This document shows, piece after piece, positions 1 through 5,566 of a stretch of DNA of 7,875 bases. This stretch comes from Firmicutes bacterium CAG:882 (GTDB lineage: Bacteria; Bacillota; Clostridia; Lachnospirales; Lachnospiraceae). The notes beneath the pieces are model-generated. The model saw only the letters and a program-made list of their open reading frames with translations, was not told the DNA's origin and ran no database searches. The first letter of the stretch is position 1. Each line of letters opens with the position of its first letter. The translations under genes were made by a program, and so were the position numbers. The stretch is taken from the NCBI GenBank assembly GCA_000435595.1, contig FR895363.1:1-7875 (forward strand). Reading direction: 5' to 3'.

Positions 1-563
1 AATAAATCAGCATGTTTTGACACCTGAATCTTTATAATATTCCACGTTTTTATAAGCCTGTCAAGTGTCCACGCGGCATTTGCGGGACTTGTGGACGGAA
101 GCTTAACAGCCTCCCGTCCCGTGAGCGGATAACAGCAGCGCATATACAGCTCATACGCCTTGCCGCCGTTCACATATATATTCTCTATCGGAGCACATTT
201 AAGTATCACACCTATGTCGTTCGGCACAACATTTTTGATTGAGCTGTCGCTCGAGCCCGCTATGTCGCACCTTGCGATTACATCCCAGAGTGCTATGTGG
301 TGGGCGTGAAGGAACGTCTTCTTTTCTTTGATTGAAAATGCATCCACCGGACACCCTCTCATGCAAATCTTATCCTCAGCCTGCTTTGCCTCATTTTCTC
401 CCTCAAATATCTCCCACAACACGCGCCAGAATCTGTTCTGCGGATGTCCGTAATAAAAGTTGTTCTCCCTTGATTTGACCGACGGAAGGGAGCCGAGTAT
501 GAGTACCCGGCTCCCTTCATCATATATCGGCTCAAATGTATGCTCTATCGTGCGATACTCCAT
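1..563 (-). CDS. Hypoxanthine-DNA (deoxyinosine) glycosylase, UDG superfamily; 3' end cut by window edge
   Basis: Probable DNA repair glycosylase that removes hypoxanthine (deaminated adenine) from DNA, of the Mug/UDG-like fold. 187 codons are visible with no stop, so the C-terminus lies beyond the window. Seen in the sequence: VLILGSLPS (residues 20-28), the first conserved loop of the family; FYYGHPQNRFW (36-46); HHIALWDVI (88-96); SSIKNVVPND (107-116); YVNGGKAY (130-137); and LPSTSPANAAW (155-165) near the usual C-terminus. Relative to the form I remember, the stretch between WEIFEG (50-55) and KEKKTFLHAHH (79-89) looks longer by roughly 10-20 residues and carries CMRGC (67-71). The ATG at 563 fits: it is preceded by a purine-rich GGGAAAGGG about 6 bases upstream, and a sigma-A-like promoter lies at 616-644. 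It is probably monocistronic or first in its unit. The family assignment is firm; substrate preference is inferred from family. Confidence 0.85.
   Translation of the reverse strand, partial: MEYRTIEHTFEPIYDEGSRVLILGSLPSVKSRENNFYYGHPQNRFWRVLWEIFEGENEAKQAEDKICMRGCPVDAFSIKEKKTFLHAHHIALWDVIARCDIAGSSDSSIKNVVPNDIGVILKCAPIENIYVNGGKAYELYMRCCYPLTGREAVKLPSTSPANAAWTLDRLIKTWNIIKIQVSKHADL
485..518 (-). repeat. Strong 15-bp inverted repeat (hairpin) inside the glycosylase coding sequence
   Basis: On the coding strand the arm GAAGGGAGCCGGGTA is followed by loop CTCA and then TACTCGGCTCCCTTC. All 15 positions pair, one of them a G-U wobble. It covers residues 16-27 of the glycosylase, including the conserved GSLPS loop. 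No U-tract follows on either strand, so it is not a standard terminator. Confidence 0.8.
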
Positions 564-615
564 ATGCAGCCCTTTCCCACGTGCCTACAGCGTCTTCTCT
601 CTGTTTATATAGAGA

Positions 616-644
616 TGATAACCGTTTGCGGTTATATTTGTCAA
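616..644 (-). promoter_or_regulatory. Sigma-A-like promoter of the glycosylase gene
   Basis: A perfect -35 box TTGACA (639-644) is followed by a 17-bp spacer and a -10 candidate TTATCA (616-621); TATCAT (615-620) with an 18-bp spacer is an alternative. The transcript would start near 609 and have a leader of about 45 bases before the ATG at 563. It lies just downstream of the eno stop codon, so the glycosylase can be expressed independently of enolase. Confidence 0.65.
618..635 (-). promoter_or_regulatory. Perfect inverted repeat in the promoter spacer, possible operator
   Basis: Coding strand ATAACCG, CAAA, CGGTTAT: 7-bp perfect arms with a 4-base gap. The repeat fills most of the space between the -35 and -10 boxes of the glycosylase promoter and overlaps the -10 box. 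This is a typical place for a repressor or MerR-type activator site. A protein partner cannot be named from the sequence. Confidence 0.45.
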
Positions 645-660
645 GTCACCGTCAGGATTG

Positions 661-692
661 CGTAAATTATTTTACGCGTAAATTATTTTACG
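661..692. repeat. Perfect 16-bp tandem duplication across the eno stop codon
   Basis: The + strand unit CGTAAATTATTTTACG occurs twice without a gap (661-676, 677-692). The right-hand copy encodes the last enolase codons (Val-Lys-stop); the left-hand copy lies just beyond the stop. Each unit is itself nearly palindromic (CGTAAA...TTTACG) and the junction makes the 12-bp palindrome TTTACGCGTAAA. It could fold as an AT-rich hairpin at the eno 3' end, but no U-tract follows. Confidence 0.85.
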
Positions 693-1981
693 TTGAATGC
701 CCTTATGCCCGGATATACTGCCGATGTGCCAAGCTCCTCCTCGATTCTCAAAAGCTGGTTGTACTTGGCAACGCGCTCGGAACGGCTAGGTGCTCCCGTC
801 TTAATCTGGCATGTGTTGAGTGCAACGGCAAGGTCTGCTATCGTTGTGTCGGCTGTCTCGCCTGAACGATGTGATGATATTGCGGTATAGCCCGCCTTGT
901 GAGCCAGCTTGATTGCCTCGAGTGTCTCGGAAACGGAGCCGATCTGGTTGAGCTTTATGAGGATTGCGTTTCCTGCTCCAAGCTCAATACCCTTTGAAAG
1001 TCTCTCCGTGTTGGTTACAAAGAGGTCATCACCGACAAGCTGAACTCTGTCGCCAAGTCTCTTTGTGAGCTTCTGCCAGCCTTCCCAGTCCTCCTCATCG
1101 AGTCCGTCCTCGATGGAGATAATCGGGTACTTGTCACAGAGTGCTGCCCAGTGCTCAATGAGCTGCTCGGATGTATACTCGGTGCCTGCCTTGGGAAGCT
1201 TATAAAAGCCTTTGCCCTTCTCGCTCTTCCATTCGGATGAAGCCGCATCCATGGCGATTCTGAAATCTCTTCCGGGTTCGTAGCCTGCCTTCCTTACAGC
1301 CTCAAGTATCGTCTCTATTGCTTCCTCATCAGACTTGAGTGCAGGTGCAAAGCCGCCCTCATCGCCGACAGATGTAGCAAGACCGCGTGACTTGAGGATT
1401 GACGCAAGTGCGTGGAACACCTCGGCACACCATCTTAGACACTCCTTAAATGAAGGCGCTCCTACAGGCATAATCATGAACTCCTGAACATCAAGACCTG
1501 ATGAAAGAGCATGACACCCGCCATTTACAATATTCATCATAGGCACAGGAAGTCTGTTGCCCGAAATACCGCCTAAGAAACGATAGAGCGGAATATCAAG
1601 AGATATTGATGCCGCTCTTGCCGCTGCTATTGAAACAGCAAGAATTGCATTCGCTCCAAGCTTTGACTTATCCTTCGTTCCGTCAGCCTCAATCATCGCC
1701 CTGTCAACTGCATATATGTCAGATGCGTCAAGACCTGTCACCGCATCGTTTATAATCGTGTTAATATTCTCAACTGCCTTTAAGACACCCTTTCCGAGGT
1801 ATCTTGACTTGTCTCCGTCGCGAAGCTCAAGTGCCTCGAACTCACCTGTGGATGCACCGCTCGGAGCAGTTCCTCTGCCGACTGTGCCGTCCGCAAGATA
1901 TACCTCAGCCTCGACAGTCGGATTTCCTCTCGAATCTAATATTTCCCTTCCGATAACCTTCTCAATCTCAAGATAATTCAT
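683..1981 (-). CDS. eno: Enolase (phosphopyruvate hydratase)
   Basis: Cytosolic glycolytic enzyme converting 2-phosphoglycerate to phosphoenolpyruvate; Mg2+-dependent, usually a dimer or octamer. It is 432 residues from the chosen ATG, normal for bacteria. Visible landmarks: SGASTGEFEA (41-50, mobile substrate loop), QEF with E167, VGDEGG with catalytic E208, AMDAASSE with Mg ligand D245, SIEDGLDEEDW with E291, VGDDLF with D318, ILIKLNQ with catalytic base K343, SHRSGETADTT (370-380) and K394 in IKTGAPSRSER. The loop NGGCHALSSGLDVQEF (153-168) differs from the common GG-x-HADNNVDIQEF and is about one residue longer, a variant I associate with Lachnospiraceae. The start is ambiguous: AGGAGG lies 4 bases before an ATG at 1987 and 10 before the ATG at 1981. 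The latter begins MNYLEIEKV, the usual family N-terminus. A dedicated promoter and structured leader lie upstream. A 16-bp duplication overlaps the stop codon. Confidence 0.97.
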   Translation of the reverse strand: MNYLEIEKVIGREILDSRGNPTVEAEVYLADGTVGRGTAPSGASTGEFEALELRDGDKSRYLGKGVLKAVENINTIINDAVTGLDASDIYAVDRAMIEADGTKDKSKLGANAILAVSIAAARAASISLDIPLYRFLGGISGNRLPVPMMNIVNGGCHALSSGLDVQEFMIMPVGAPSFKECLRWCAEVFHALASILKSRGLATSVGDEGGFAPALKSDEEAIETILEAVRKAGYEPGRDFRIAMDAASSEWKSEKGKGFYKLPKAGTEYTSEQLIEHWAALCDKYPIISIEDGLDEEDWEGWQKLTKRLGDRVQLVGDDLFVTNTERLSKGIELGAGNAILIKLNQIGSVSETLEAIKLAHKAGYTAISSHRSGETADTTIADLAVALNTCQIKTGAPSRSERVAKYNQLLRIEEELGTSAVYPGIRAFNVK

Positions 1982-1991
1982 AGACATCACG

Positions 1992-1997
1992 CCTCCT
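1992..1997 (-). promoter_or_regulatory. Ribosome binding site of eno
   Basis: Perfect AGGAGG on the coding strand. Its spacing is 4 bases to the ATG at 1987 and 10 bases to the ATG at 1981, so it does not settle the start; both are in frame and differ by two residues (Met-Ser). Confidence 0.8.
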
Positions 1998-2007
1998 GTT
2001 AAAATTA

Positions 2008-2045
2008 CCTCCCCGAAAGGGCCAGACAAACCCTTCCGAAAGAGG
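2008..2045 (-). promoter_or_regulatory. Foldable segment in the eno 5' leader
   Basis: Two similar pieces, CCTCTTTCGGAAGGG and CCCTTTCGGGGAGG, lie about 9 bases apart in the leader. They can fold separately as small TTTCGG-loop hairpins. They can also pair with each other through GGAAGGG with CCCTTTC (one wobble) and CCTC with GAGG. The segment ends about 10 bases upstream of the ribosome binding site. It matches no riboswitch class I recognise; regulation is a guess. Confidence 0.35.
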
Positions 2046-2065
2046 TTTTACATGATTATTCACAA

Positions 2066-2081
2066 GTTAGTATTATCTAAC
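2066..2081 (-). repeat. Small inverted repeat at the predicted eno transcription start
   Basis: Coding strand GTTAG, ATAATA, CTAAC: 5-bp arms with a 6-base loop, starting at about +1 of the predicted transcript. It could be a 5'-end stem-loop or an operator half-site pair. The arms are short, so chance is possible. Confidence 0.35.
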
Positions 2082-2088
2082 CAAAGTT

Positions 2089-2117
2089 ATAGTATACTAT
2101 CTCACTGTAATTGTCAA
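2089..2117 (-). promoter_or_regulatory. Sigma-A promoter of eno
   Basis: Perfect -35 TTGACA (2112-2117), a 17-bp spacer and -10 TACTAT (2089-2094), preceding eno by about 100 bases. The -10 box sits in a 12-bp palindrome, ATAGTATACTAT (2089-2100). The -35 box begins only a few bases after the stop codon of the receiver-domain remnant. Expected transcription start is near 2082. Confidence 0.75.
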
Positions 2118-2120
2118 GAA

Positions 2121-2255
2121 TTAACCGAGCCATTTTTTCAAAATTTCGGTGAGCTTGTCGAACTCCAGCGGCTTCGCAATATGTTCATTCATGCCTGCTG
2201 CCTGTGCAGCTTCCACGTCCTCCACGAGAAGAATATTCTTTCCACAGTAGAATCC
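2121..2255 (-). pseudogene. Response-regulator receiver-domain remnant with internal deletion
   Basis: A 44-codon open stretch ending in TAA and bounded upstream by an in-frame TAA (2256-2258); it has no plausible start codon or ribosome binding site. Its first part reads GFYCGKNILLVED, the start of a REC domain as found at the C-terminus of hybrid histidine kinases, including the acidic pair ED. It then continues directly as VEAAQAAGMNEHIAKPLEF and DKLTEILKKWLG, the last third of a REC domain with the conserved Lys-Pro of KP. The central part, including the phospho-acceptor Asp and the Thr/Ser switch, is missing; by comparison with CheY-like domains I estimate about 80 codons. The join falls at ED, a pair common to both LLVED and the usual AEDVEAA, which suggests deletion between short GAGGAC repeats. 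It is a decayed sensor-kinase or response-regulator tail, not a functional gene. Confidence 0.75.
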
Positions 2256-2288
2256 TTAGTTCTTCTCCTACAGGATATTATTGCCTGC

Positions 2289-2322
2289 CTTTTTATTGTT
2301 AATTCCTTTTTATTGTTAATTC
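2289..2322. repeat. Perfect 17-bp tandem duplication downstream of truA
   Basis: The + strand unit CTTTTTATTGTTAATTC occurs twice without a gap (2289-2305, 2306-2322), followed by the first few bases of a third copy (CTTTT). It lies 17 bases past the truA stop codon and is not coding. It could reflect replication slippage; no function is evident. Confidence 0.85.
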
Positions 2323-2338
2323 CTTTTCCTCCCTATTA

Positions 2339-3073
2339 TCATTCGTAATCGATCACCTTGAGCGTCAGTCCCTTCGCCGGTGCCGTAGGTCCCGCATTCT
2401 TTCTCTCCCCTTTTTTTATGATATCGGCAATCTGTCCAGGCTCAAGCTGTCCCCTTCCGACCTGAATCAGCGTCCCGGCTATAATCCTTACCATATTATA
2501 GAGAAAACCATTTCCCTGTATAGTCATCGTAATCACATCATCAATTTTGGCAAGCTCTAAAGAGTACACAGTCCTCACGGTATCCGTAACCTGGCTTCCC
2601 GCCGCCATAAAGCATGCAAAATCATGTGTGCCGACAATACAATCCGCTGCTGCTCTCATAGCTTCCATATCAAGCTTCCAGCGGTAAAAATATGTATTTC
2701 TCCTTCTGTTGGGATCCGGCATCTGTGTGTTTAATATTCTGTACTGATATGTCTTACGGCAGTCGCAGTGTCTGGGATGAAAATTATCATCCACCTGCTT
2801 TGATTCTACCACAACAACATCCTCAGGCAGCATATTGTTAAGGGCATACTTTATCTTATCCGCCGGAATTGTCGTATCACAATCAAACACTGCCACATTG
2901 CCCTCGGCATGTACCCCCGCATCCGTGCGGCTCGCCCCTATCATCGGTACATCCTTCCCCATAAGCTTGTCAAGGGCGCTCTTAAGAGTGCCCTCAACCG
3001 TTCTTTGTCCGGGCTGTACCTGCCAGCCACAGTATTCTGTTCCGTCGTATGCTACGCGAAGCATATAGCGCAT
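2339..3073 (-). CDS. truA: tRNA pseudouridine(38-40) synthase TruA
   Basis: Isomerises uridines at positions 38, 39 and 40 of the tRNA anticodon arm to pseudouridine; cytosolic homodimer. It is 244 residues from the chosen start, typical for the family. Seen: N-terminal LRVAYDGTEYCGWQVQP (5-21); the catalytic motif ASRTDAGVHA (47-56) with nucleophile D51; the conserved Tyr region KTYQYRI (107-113); the C-terminal GTHDFACFMAAGS and GFLYNMVRIIAGTL; and a PTAPAKGLTL tail with the family's usual PxxGL. The ATG at 3073 is chosen because GGGAGG (3082-3087) sits 8 bases upstream. An in-frame extension to 3106 would add 11 residues not found in the family and has no proper ribosome binding site. It begins 45 bases after the PPK2-family stop with no terminator between, so the two are probably cotranscribed. 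In relatives truA usually follows ecfT directly. Confidence 0.95.
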   Translation of the reverse strand: MRYMLRVAYDGTEYCGWQVQPGQRTVEGTLKSALDKLMGKDVPMIGASRTDAGVHAEGNVAVFDCDTTIPADKIKYALNNMLPEDVVVVESKQVDDNFHPRHCDCRKTYQYRILNTQMPDPNRRRNTYFYRWKLDMEAMRAAADCIVGTHDFACFMAAGSQVTDTVRTVYSLELAKIDDVITMTIQGNGFLYNMVRIIAGTLIQVGRGQLEPGQIADIIKKGERKNAGPTAPAKGLTLKVIDYE

Positions 3074-3081
3074 ACATTTTT

Positions 3082-3087
3082 CCTCCC
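3082..3087 (-). promoter_or_regulatory. Ribosome binding site of truA
   Basis: GGGAGG on the coding strand, 8 bases before the ATG at 3073. It decides this start over the longer in-frame reading. Confidence 0.8.
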
Positions 3088-3118
3088 AAAATCCTTGCAT
3101 CCTCAACTGTATAACAGC

Positions 3119-4588
3119 TTAATCAAGTGCCTTTTCAAGTCTTTTTATCACCGTCTTTAAAGCCTTAATCCGGGCATAATATTTATTGTTGGATTCGAGT
3201 ATATACCAAGGTGCCGACTCTGTACTTGTCTTTTGAAGCATCTCATTTACGGCATCCTCATACATATCCCACTTTTCCCTGTTACGCCAATCCTCATCGG
3301 TAATCTTCCAGCGCTTTTCAGGTGTGTTCTCCCTGTCTTTAAAGCGTTCAAGCTGAGTTTCCTTATCAATCTGTACCCAGAACTTTATAACGACCGCACC
3401 CCAGTCCGTCAATTCCCTCTCAAACTCATTTATCTCATTGTATGCCCTCTGCCAGTCGTTCTGTGTGCAGAAGCCCTCTAATCTCTCAACCATAACCCTT
3501 CCGTACCATGTTCTGTCAAAAATGGCTATATGACCTGTCTTAGGAAGCCTCGTCCAAAACCGCCACAGATAATGTCTTGACTTTTCATGTGGCTCTGGAC
3601 TCGCAATAGGGTGTACATCGTAACCTCTCGGGTCAAGTGCACCTGCAATACGCTTTATATTGCCGCCTTTGCCCGCCGCATCCCAGCCTTCATAAGCGAT
3701 AACAACCGGAATCTTTTTGCGGTAAAGCTCATTGTGAAGCTTTCCGAGCTTTTTCTGACACTTTGCAAGCTCCCTGCGGTACTCAAGCACGTCCATGTCT
3801 TTATTGAGTTCAACCTCTGAAAGCAGAGGCATGGTTCTCAGTTGGTATCTGTTTTCAGGTATCCTTGCCTCCTGCACACCATTCTCAATTCGCTCATCAA
3901 TCTCTTCGAGCAGAACGGACATAAGCTGCAGTTGTGCCCATTTCTGATGCTTGGCATCTATAATATGCCATGGTGTCTTTCCAGCCTCTGAAAGCTGCAT
4001 AAATGCGTCATATTGTCCAAAACATTCATCATAATTATTGTTCTGCCACTTATCCTTGTCCGTAACTCTCCAACGGGTATTCTTATCCGCAAGAAGTCCC
4101 TCCATTCTCCTTCGCTGTTCCTTCTTGGTAATATGGAAAAAGAACTTAATCAGGAGATAGCCGTTATCAACAAGCTGTCTTTCAAAGCACTCCACCGAAC
4201 GGCATCCTCTCTCATACTCTTCCTCGGAAATAGTTCCCTGAAGAAATGATGTGTTCAGCTCATCCATCCAGCTCCCTTCCAAAAACATGAATTTACCTGC
4301 TTCCGGAATCTGCGAAAAATACTTGTACATAAAAGGTCGTCTCAGTTCATCCTCTGACGGCTTATCCATTGTCCTTACGTCGAAGAATCTCGGGTCAAGT
4401 TCCTTAATGACCTTACCTAAAACACTTCCCTTGCCTGCAGCGTCCCAGCCCTCAAGCACAACGATAATCGGAATCTTTTTTTCTTTGACTGTTGTCTGAA
4501 GCTGTGCAAGTCTCTTCTCCGCCTCTTTGATACCTTCAGTTATCTGCGTATCTCCCGGTCTTTCCGGTCTTGTCCATTCATTAAGCAT
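3119..4588 (-). CDS. Two-domain PPK2-family polyphosphate kinase / polyphosphate:AMP phosphotransferase
   Basis: Moves phosphate between polyphosphate and nucleotides. Fused two-domain PPK2 proteins (Pap type, about 500 residues) phosphorylate AMP to ADP in characterised relatives. It has 489 residues. Domain 1 (about 15-235) has Walker A EGWDAAGKGS (46-55) and a lid region RMEGLLADKNTRWRVTDKD. Domain 2 (about 265-485) has Walker A EGWDAAGKGG (300-309), the acidic/arginine motif FDRTWYGR (357-364) and lid RFKDRENTPEKRWKIT (415-430). At the equivalent of DRTWYGR, domain 1 has LEGSWMDE (103-110). It therefore lacks the Asp-Arg pair and is probably structural or regulatory, with domain 2 catalytic, as known for Pap proteins. 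The ATG at 4588 has GGAG 6 bases upstream; a GTG at 4648 behind AAGGGG is an alternative adding 20 residues. It sits between ecfT and truA, an unusual place. AMP versus ADP/GDP preference cannot be told. Confidence 0.88.
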   Translation of the reverse strand: MLNEWTRPERPGDTQITEGIKEAEKRLAQLQTTVKEKKIPIIVVLEGWDAAGKGSVLGKVIKELDPRFFDVRTMDKPSEDELRRPFMYKYFSQIPEAGKFMFLEGSWMDELNTSFLQGTISEEEYERGCRSVECFERQLVDNGYLLIKFFFHITKKEQRRRMEGLLADKNTRWRVTDKDKWQNNNYDECFGQYDAFMQLSEAGKTPWHIIDAKHQKWAQLQLMSVLLEEIDERIENGVQEARIPENRYQLRTMPLLSEVELNKDMDVLEYRRELAKCQKKLGKLHNELYRKKIPVVIAYEGWDAAGKGGNIKRIAGALDPRGYDVHPIASPEPHEKSRHYLWRFWTRLPKTGHIAIFDRTWYGRVMVERLEGFCTQNDWQRAYNEINEFERELTDWGAVVIKFWVQIDKETQLERFKDRENTPEKRWKITDEDWRNREKWDMYEDAVNEMLQKTSTESAPWYILESNNKYYARIKALKTVIKRLEKALD

Positions 4589-4594
4589 AATAAT

Positions 4595-4598
4595 CTCC
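4595..4598 (-). promoter_or_regulatory. Ribosome binding site of the PPK2-family gene
   Basis: GGAG on the coding strand, 6 bases before the ATG at 4588. A competing AAGGGG lies 5 bases before an in-frame GTG at 4648, so the start is likely but not certain. Confidence 0.55.
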
Positions 4599-4724
4599 AT
4601 TCCGCCGCCAAACTGCGGCACAAACAGTGATGAAAAACGTGTTTTCACACTTACCCCTTCACTTCTGAACAAAAACAAATTACATGTGTATCATTCTGCA
4701 ATAATCCGGTTATTTCATGCTTAT

Positions 4725-4733
4725 ATTTTACCA
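4725..4733 (-). promoter_or_regulatory. Possible extended -10 promoter for the PPK2-family gene and truA
   Basis: Coding strand TGGTAAAAT: a TGn extension plus TAAAAT, 11 bases after the ecfT stop. The -35 region (TTTTAT, 17 bp away) is poor. It would give a leader of about 130 bases. No terminator is visible after ecfT, so read-through from the ecf operon is an equally good explanation. Confidence 0.3.
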
Positions 4734-4743
4734 TACTTATCGT

Positions 4744-5547
4744 CTAAATAAAACATATTTTAATGGCAATCATAATTGCAAGATAAGCAAAAACTGCCAG
4801 ATACGCCACACCATCCGCTTTCGTGTACTTAAGCGGCTTCATCTTGGTACGGCCTTCCCCTCCTCTGTAACACTTTGCCTCCATCGCAGTCGCGAGGTCA
4901 TAAGCTCTCCTTATAGCTGATATGAAAAGAGGCACTAGCAGAGGTACCATCGCTTTTGCCTTTTTCACAAGTCCACCCGTCTCAAAGTCTGCACCTCTCG
5001 CCTGCTGCGCTTTCATTATCTTGTCCGTCTCATCAATAAGTATGGGGATAAATCTAAGTGCAATTGACATCATCATCGAAATCTCATGCACAGGGACTCG
5101 AATCACTTTCAAAAAGCCAAGACTCTTTTCCAATCCGTCCGTAAGATCATTCGGCGTCGTGGTGAGCGTCATCAACGATGAACCCATAATGAGGAATACA
5201 AGTCTTACAGCCATTGCGGCGGCAATGTATATTCCTTCTTTTGTTACTTTAATTTTCCATATCTGAAAGATTACTTCACCGTCAGTGAGGAAAATATTAA
5301 AAATCACACTGAACAGCAGAAGCATGAATACCGCCTTCAAACCCCTTAAAATAAACTTAACGGGAACCTTCGATATTCTTATGCACACCAGTAAAAAAAT
5401 TCCTGCCGCCGCGTATATAAGTGCATGTTGTCCCAAAAACAATGAAATAATATATATAAGCGTCCAAAACAGTTTCACTCTCGGGTCAAGCTTGTGAATC
5501 ACCGAATTGGATGGGTAATACTGTCCTATAGTTATGTCCCTTAACAT
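4744..5547 (-). CDS. ecfT: Energy-coupling factor transporter transmembrane protein EcfT
   Basis: Membrane scaffold of group II ECF importers. It links the two ATPases EcfA1/EcfA2 to interchangeable substrate-binding S-components for vitamins or metal ions. It has 267 residues. N-terminal GQYYPSNSVIHKLDPRVKL (9-25) is the family signature before the first helix. Hydrophobic segments are near 26-58, 68-86, 105-126 and a final one at 247-266. Long cytoplasmic coupling helices lie between about 135 and 225. The first coupling motif is canonical: A183-R184-G185 in QQARGADF. The second, usually ARG (AMEARGY), reads A224-K225-C226 in AMEAKCYRGGEGRTK, so the arginine that docks in the ATPase groove is replaced by lysine. 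The ATG at 5547 has GGAGG (5554-5558) 6 bases upstream. It starts 19 bases after the ecfA2 stop and is the third gene of the operon. No S-component gene is in the window. Confidence 0.95.
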   Translation of the reverse strand: MLRDITIGQYYPSNSVIHKLDPRVKLFWTLIYIISLFLGQHALIYAAAGIFLLVCIRISKVPVKFILRGLKAVFMLLLFSVIFNIFLTDGEVIFQIWKIKVTKEGIYIAAAMAVRLVFLIMGSSLMTLTTTPNDLTDGLEKSLGFLKVIRVPVHEISMMMSIALRFIPILIDETDKIMKAQQARGADFETGGLVKKAKAMVPLLVPLFISAIRRAYDLATAMEAKCYRGGEGRTKMKPLKYTKADGVAYLAVFAYLAIMIAIKICFI

Positions 5548-5566
5548 CGTAAACCTCCGGAGTTAA

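Larger units (their letters stand above)
1982..2338. other. 357-bp gap between truA and eno, contents
   Basis: Read from the truA side, it contains: the truA stop followed by a purine-rich GGGAGGAAAAGG; a 17-bp tandem duplication; a stop-riddled stretch with a receiver-domain remnant (2121-2255); the eno promoter beginning directly after the remnant's stop; and a leader of about 100 bases with possible hairpins. There is no intact gene and no clear U-tract terminator for truA. Confidence 0.7.

Noticed and set aside
485..518. Coding-region hairpin as an intrinsic terminator
   Set aside because: No T-run after the stem on either strand.
536..865. Open frame on the + strand opposite the eno 3' end and glycosylase 5' end
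   Set aside because: No family resemblance or ribosome binding site; it overlaps two well-supported genes antisense.
1982..2029. Upstream in-frame extension of enolase from a TTG at 2029
   Set aside because: The added residues are not part of enolase and the sequence holds the leader and ribosome binding site.
2089..2100. Palindromic -10 region as a divergent promoter
   Set aside because: No acceptable -35 box at the right distance on the + strand and no gene in that direction.
2052..2348. Open + strand frame of about 98 codons over the truA-eno gap
   Set aside because: Its hydrophobic, Cys/Leu-rich translation is the antisense shadow of the receiver remnant and the T-rich repeats; no ribosome binding site was seen.
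3074..3106. Longer truA start at 3106 or 3100
   Set aside because: The strong GGGAGG lies inside this extension, correctly spaced for 3073.
4922..5266. Open + strand frame within ecfT, looking membrane-like
   Set aside because: Antisense of a membrane protein gene, which commonly yields hydrophobic shadows; no start signals.
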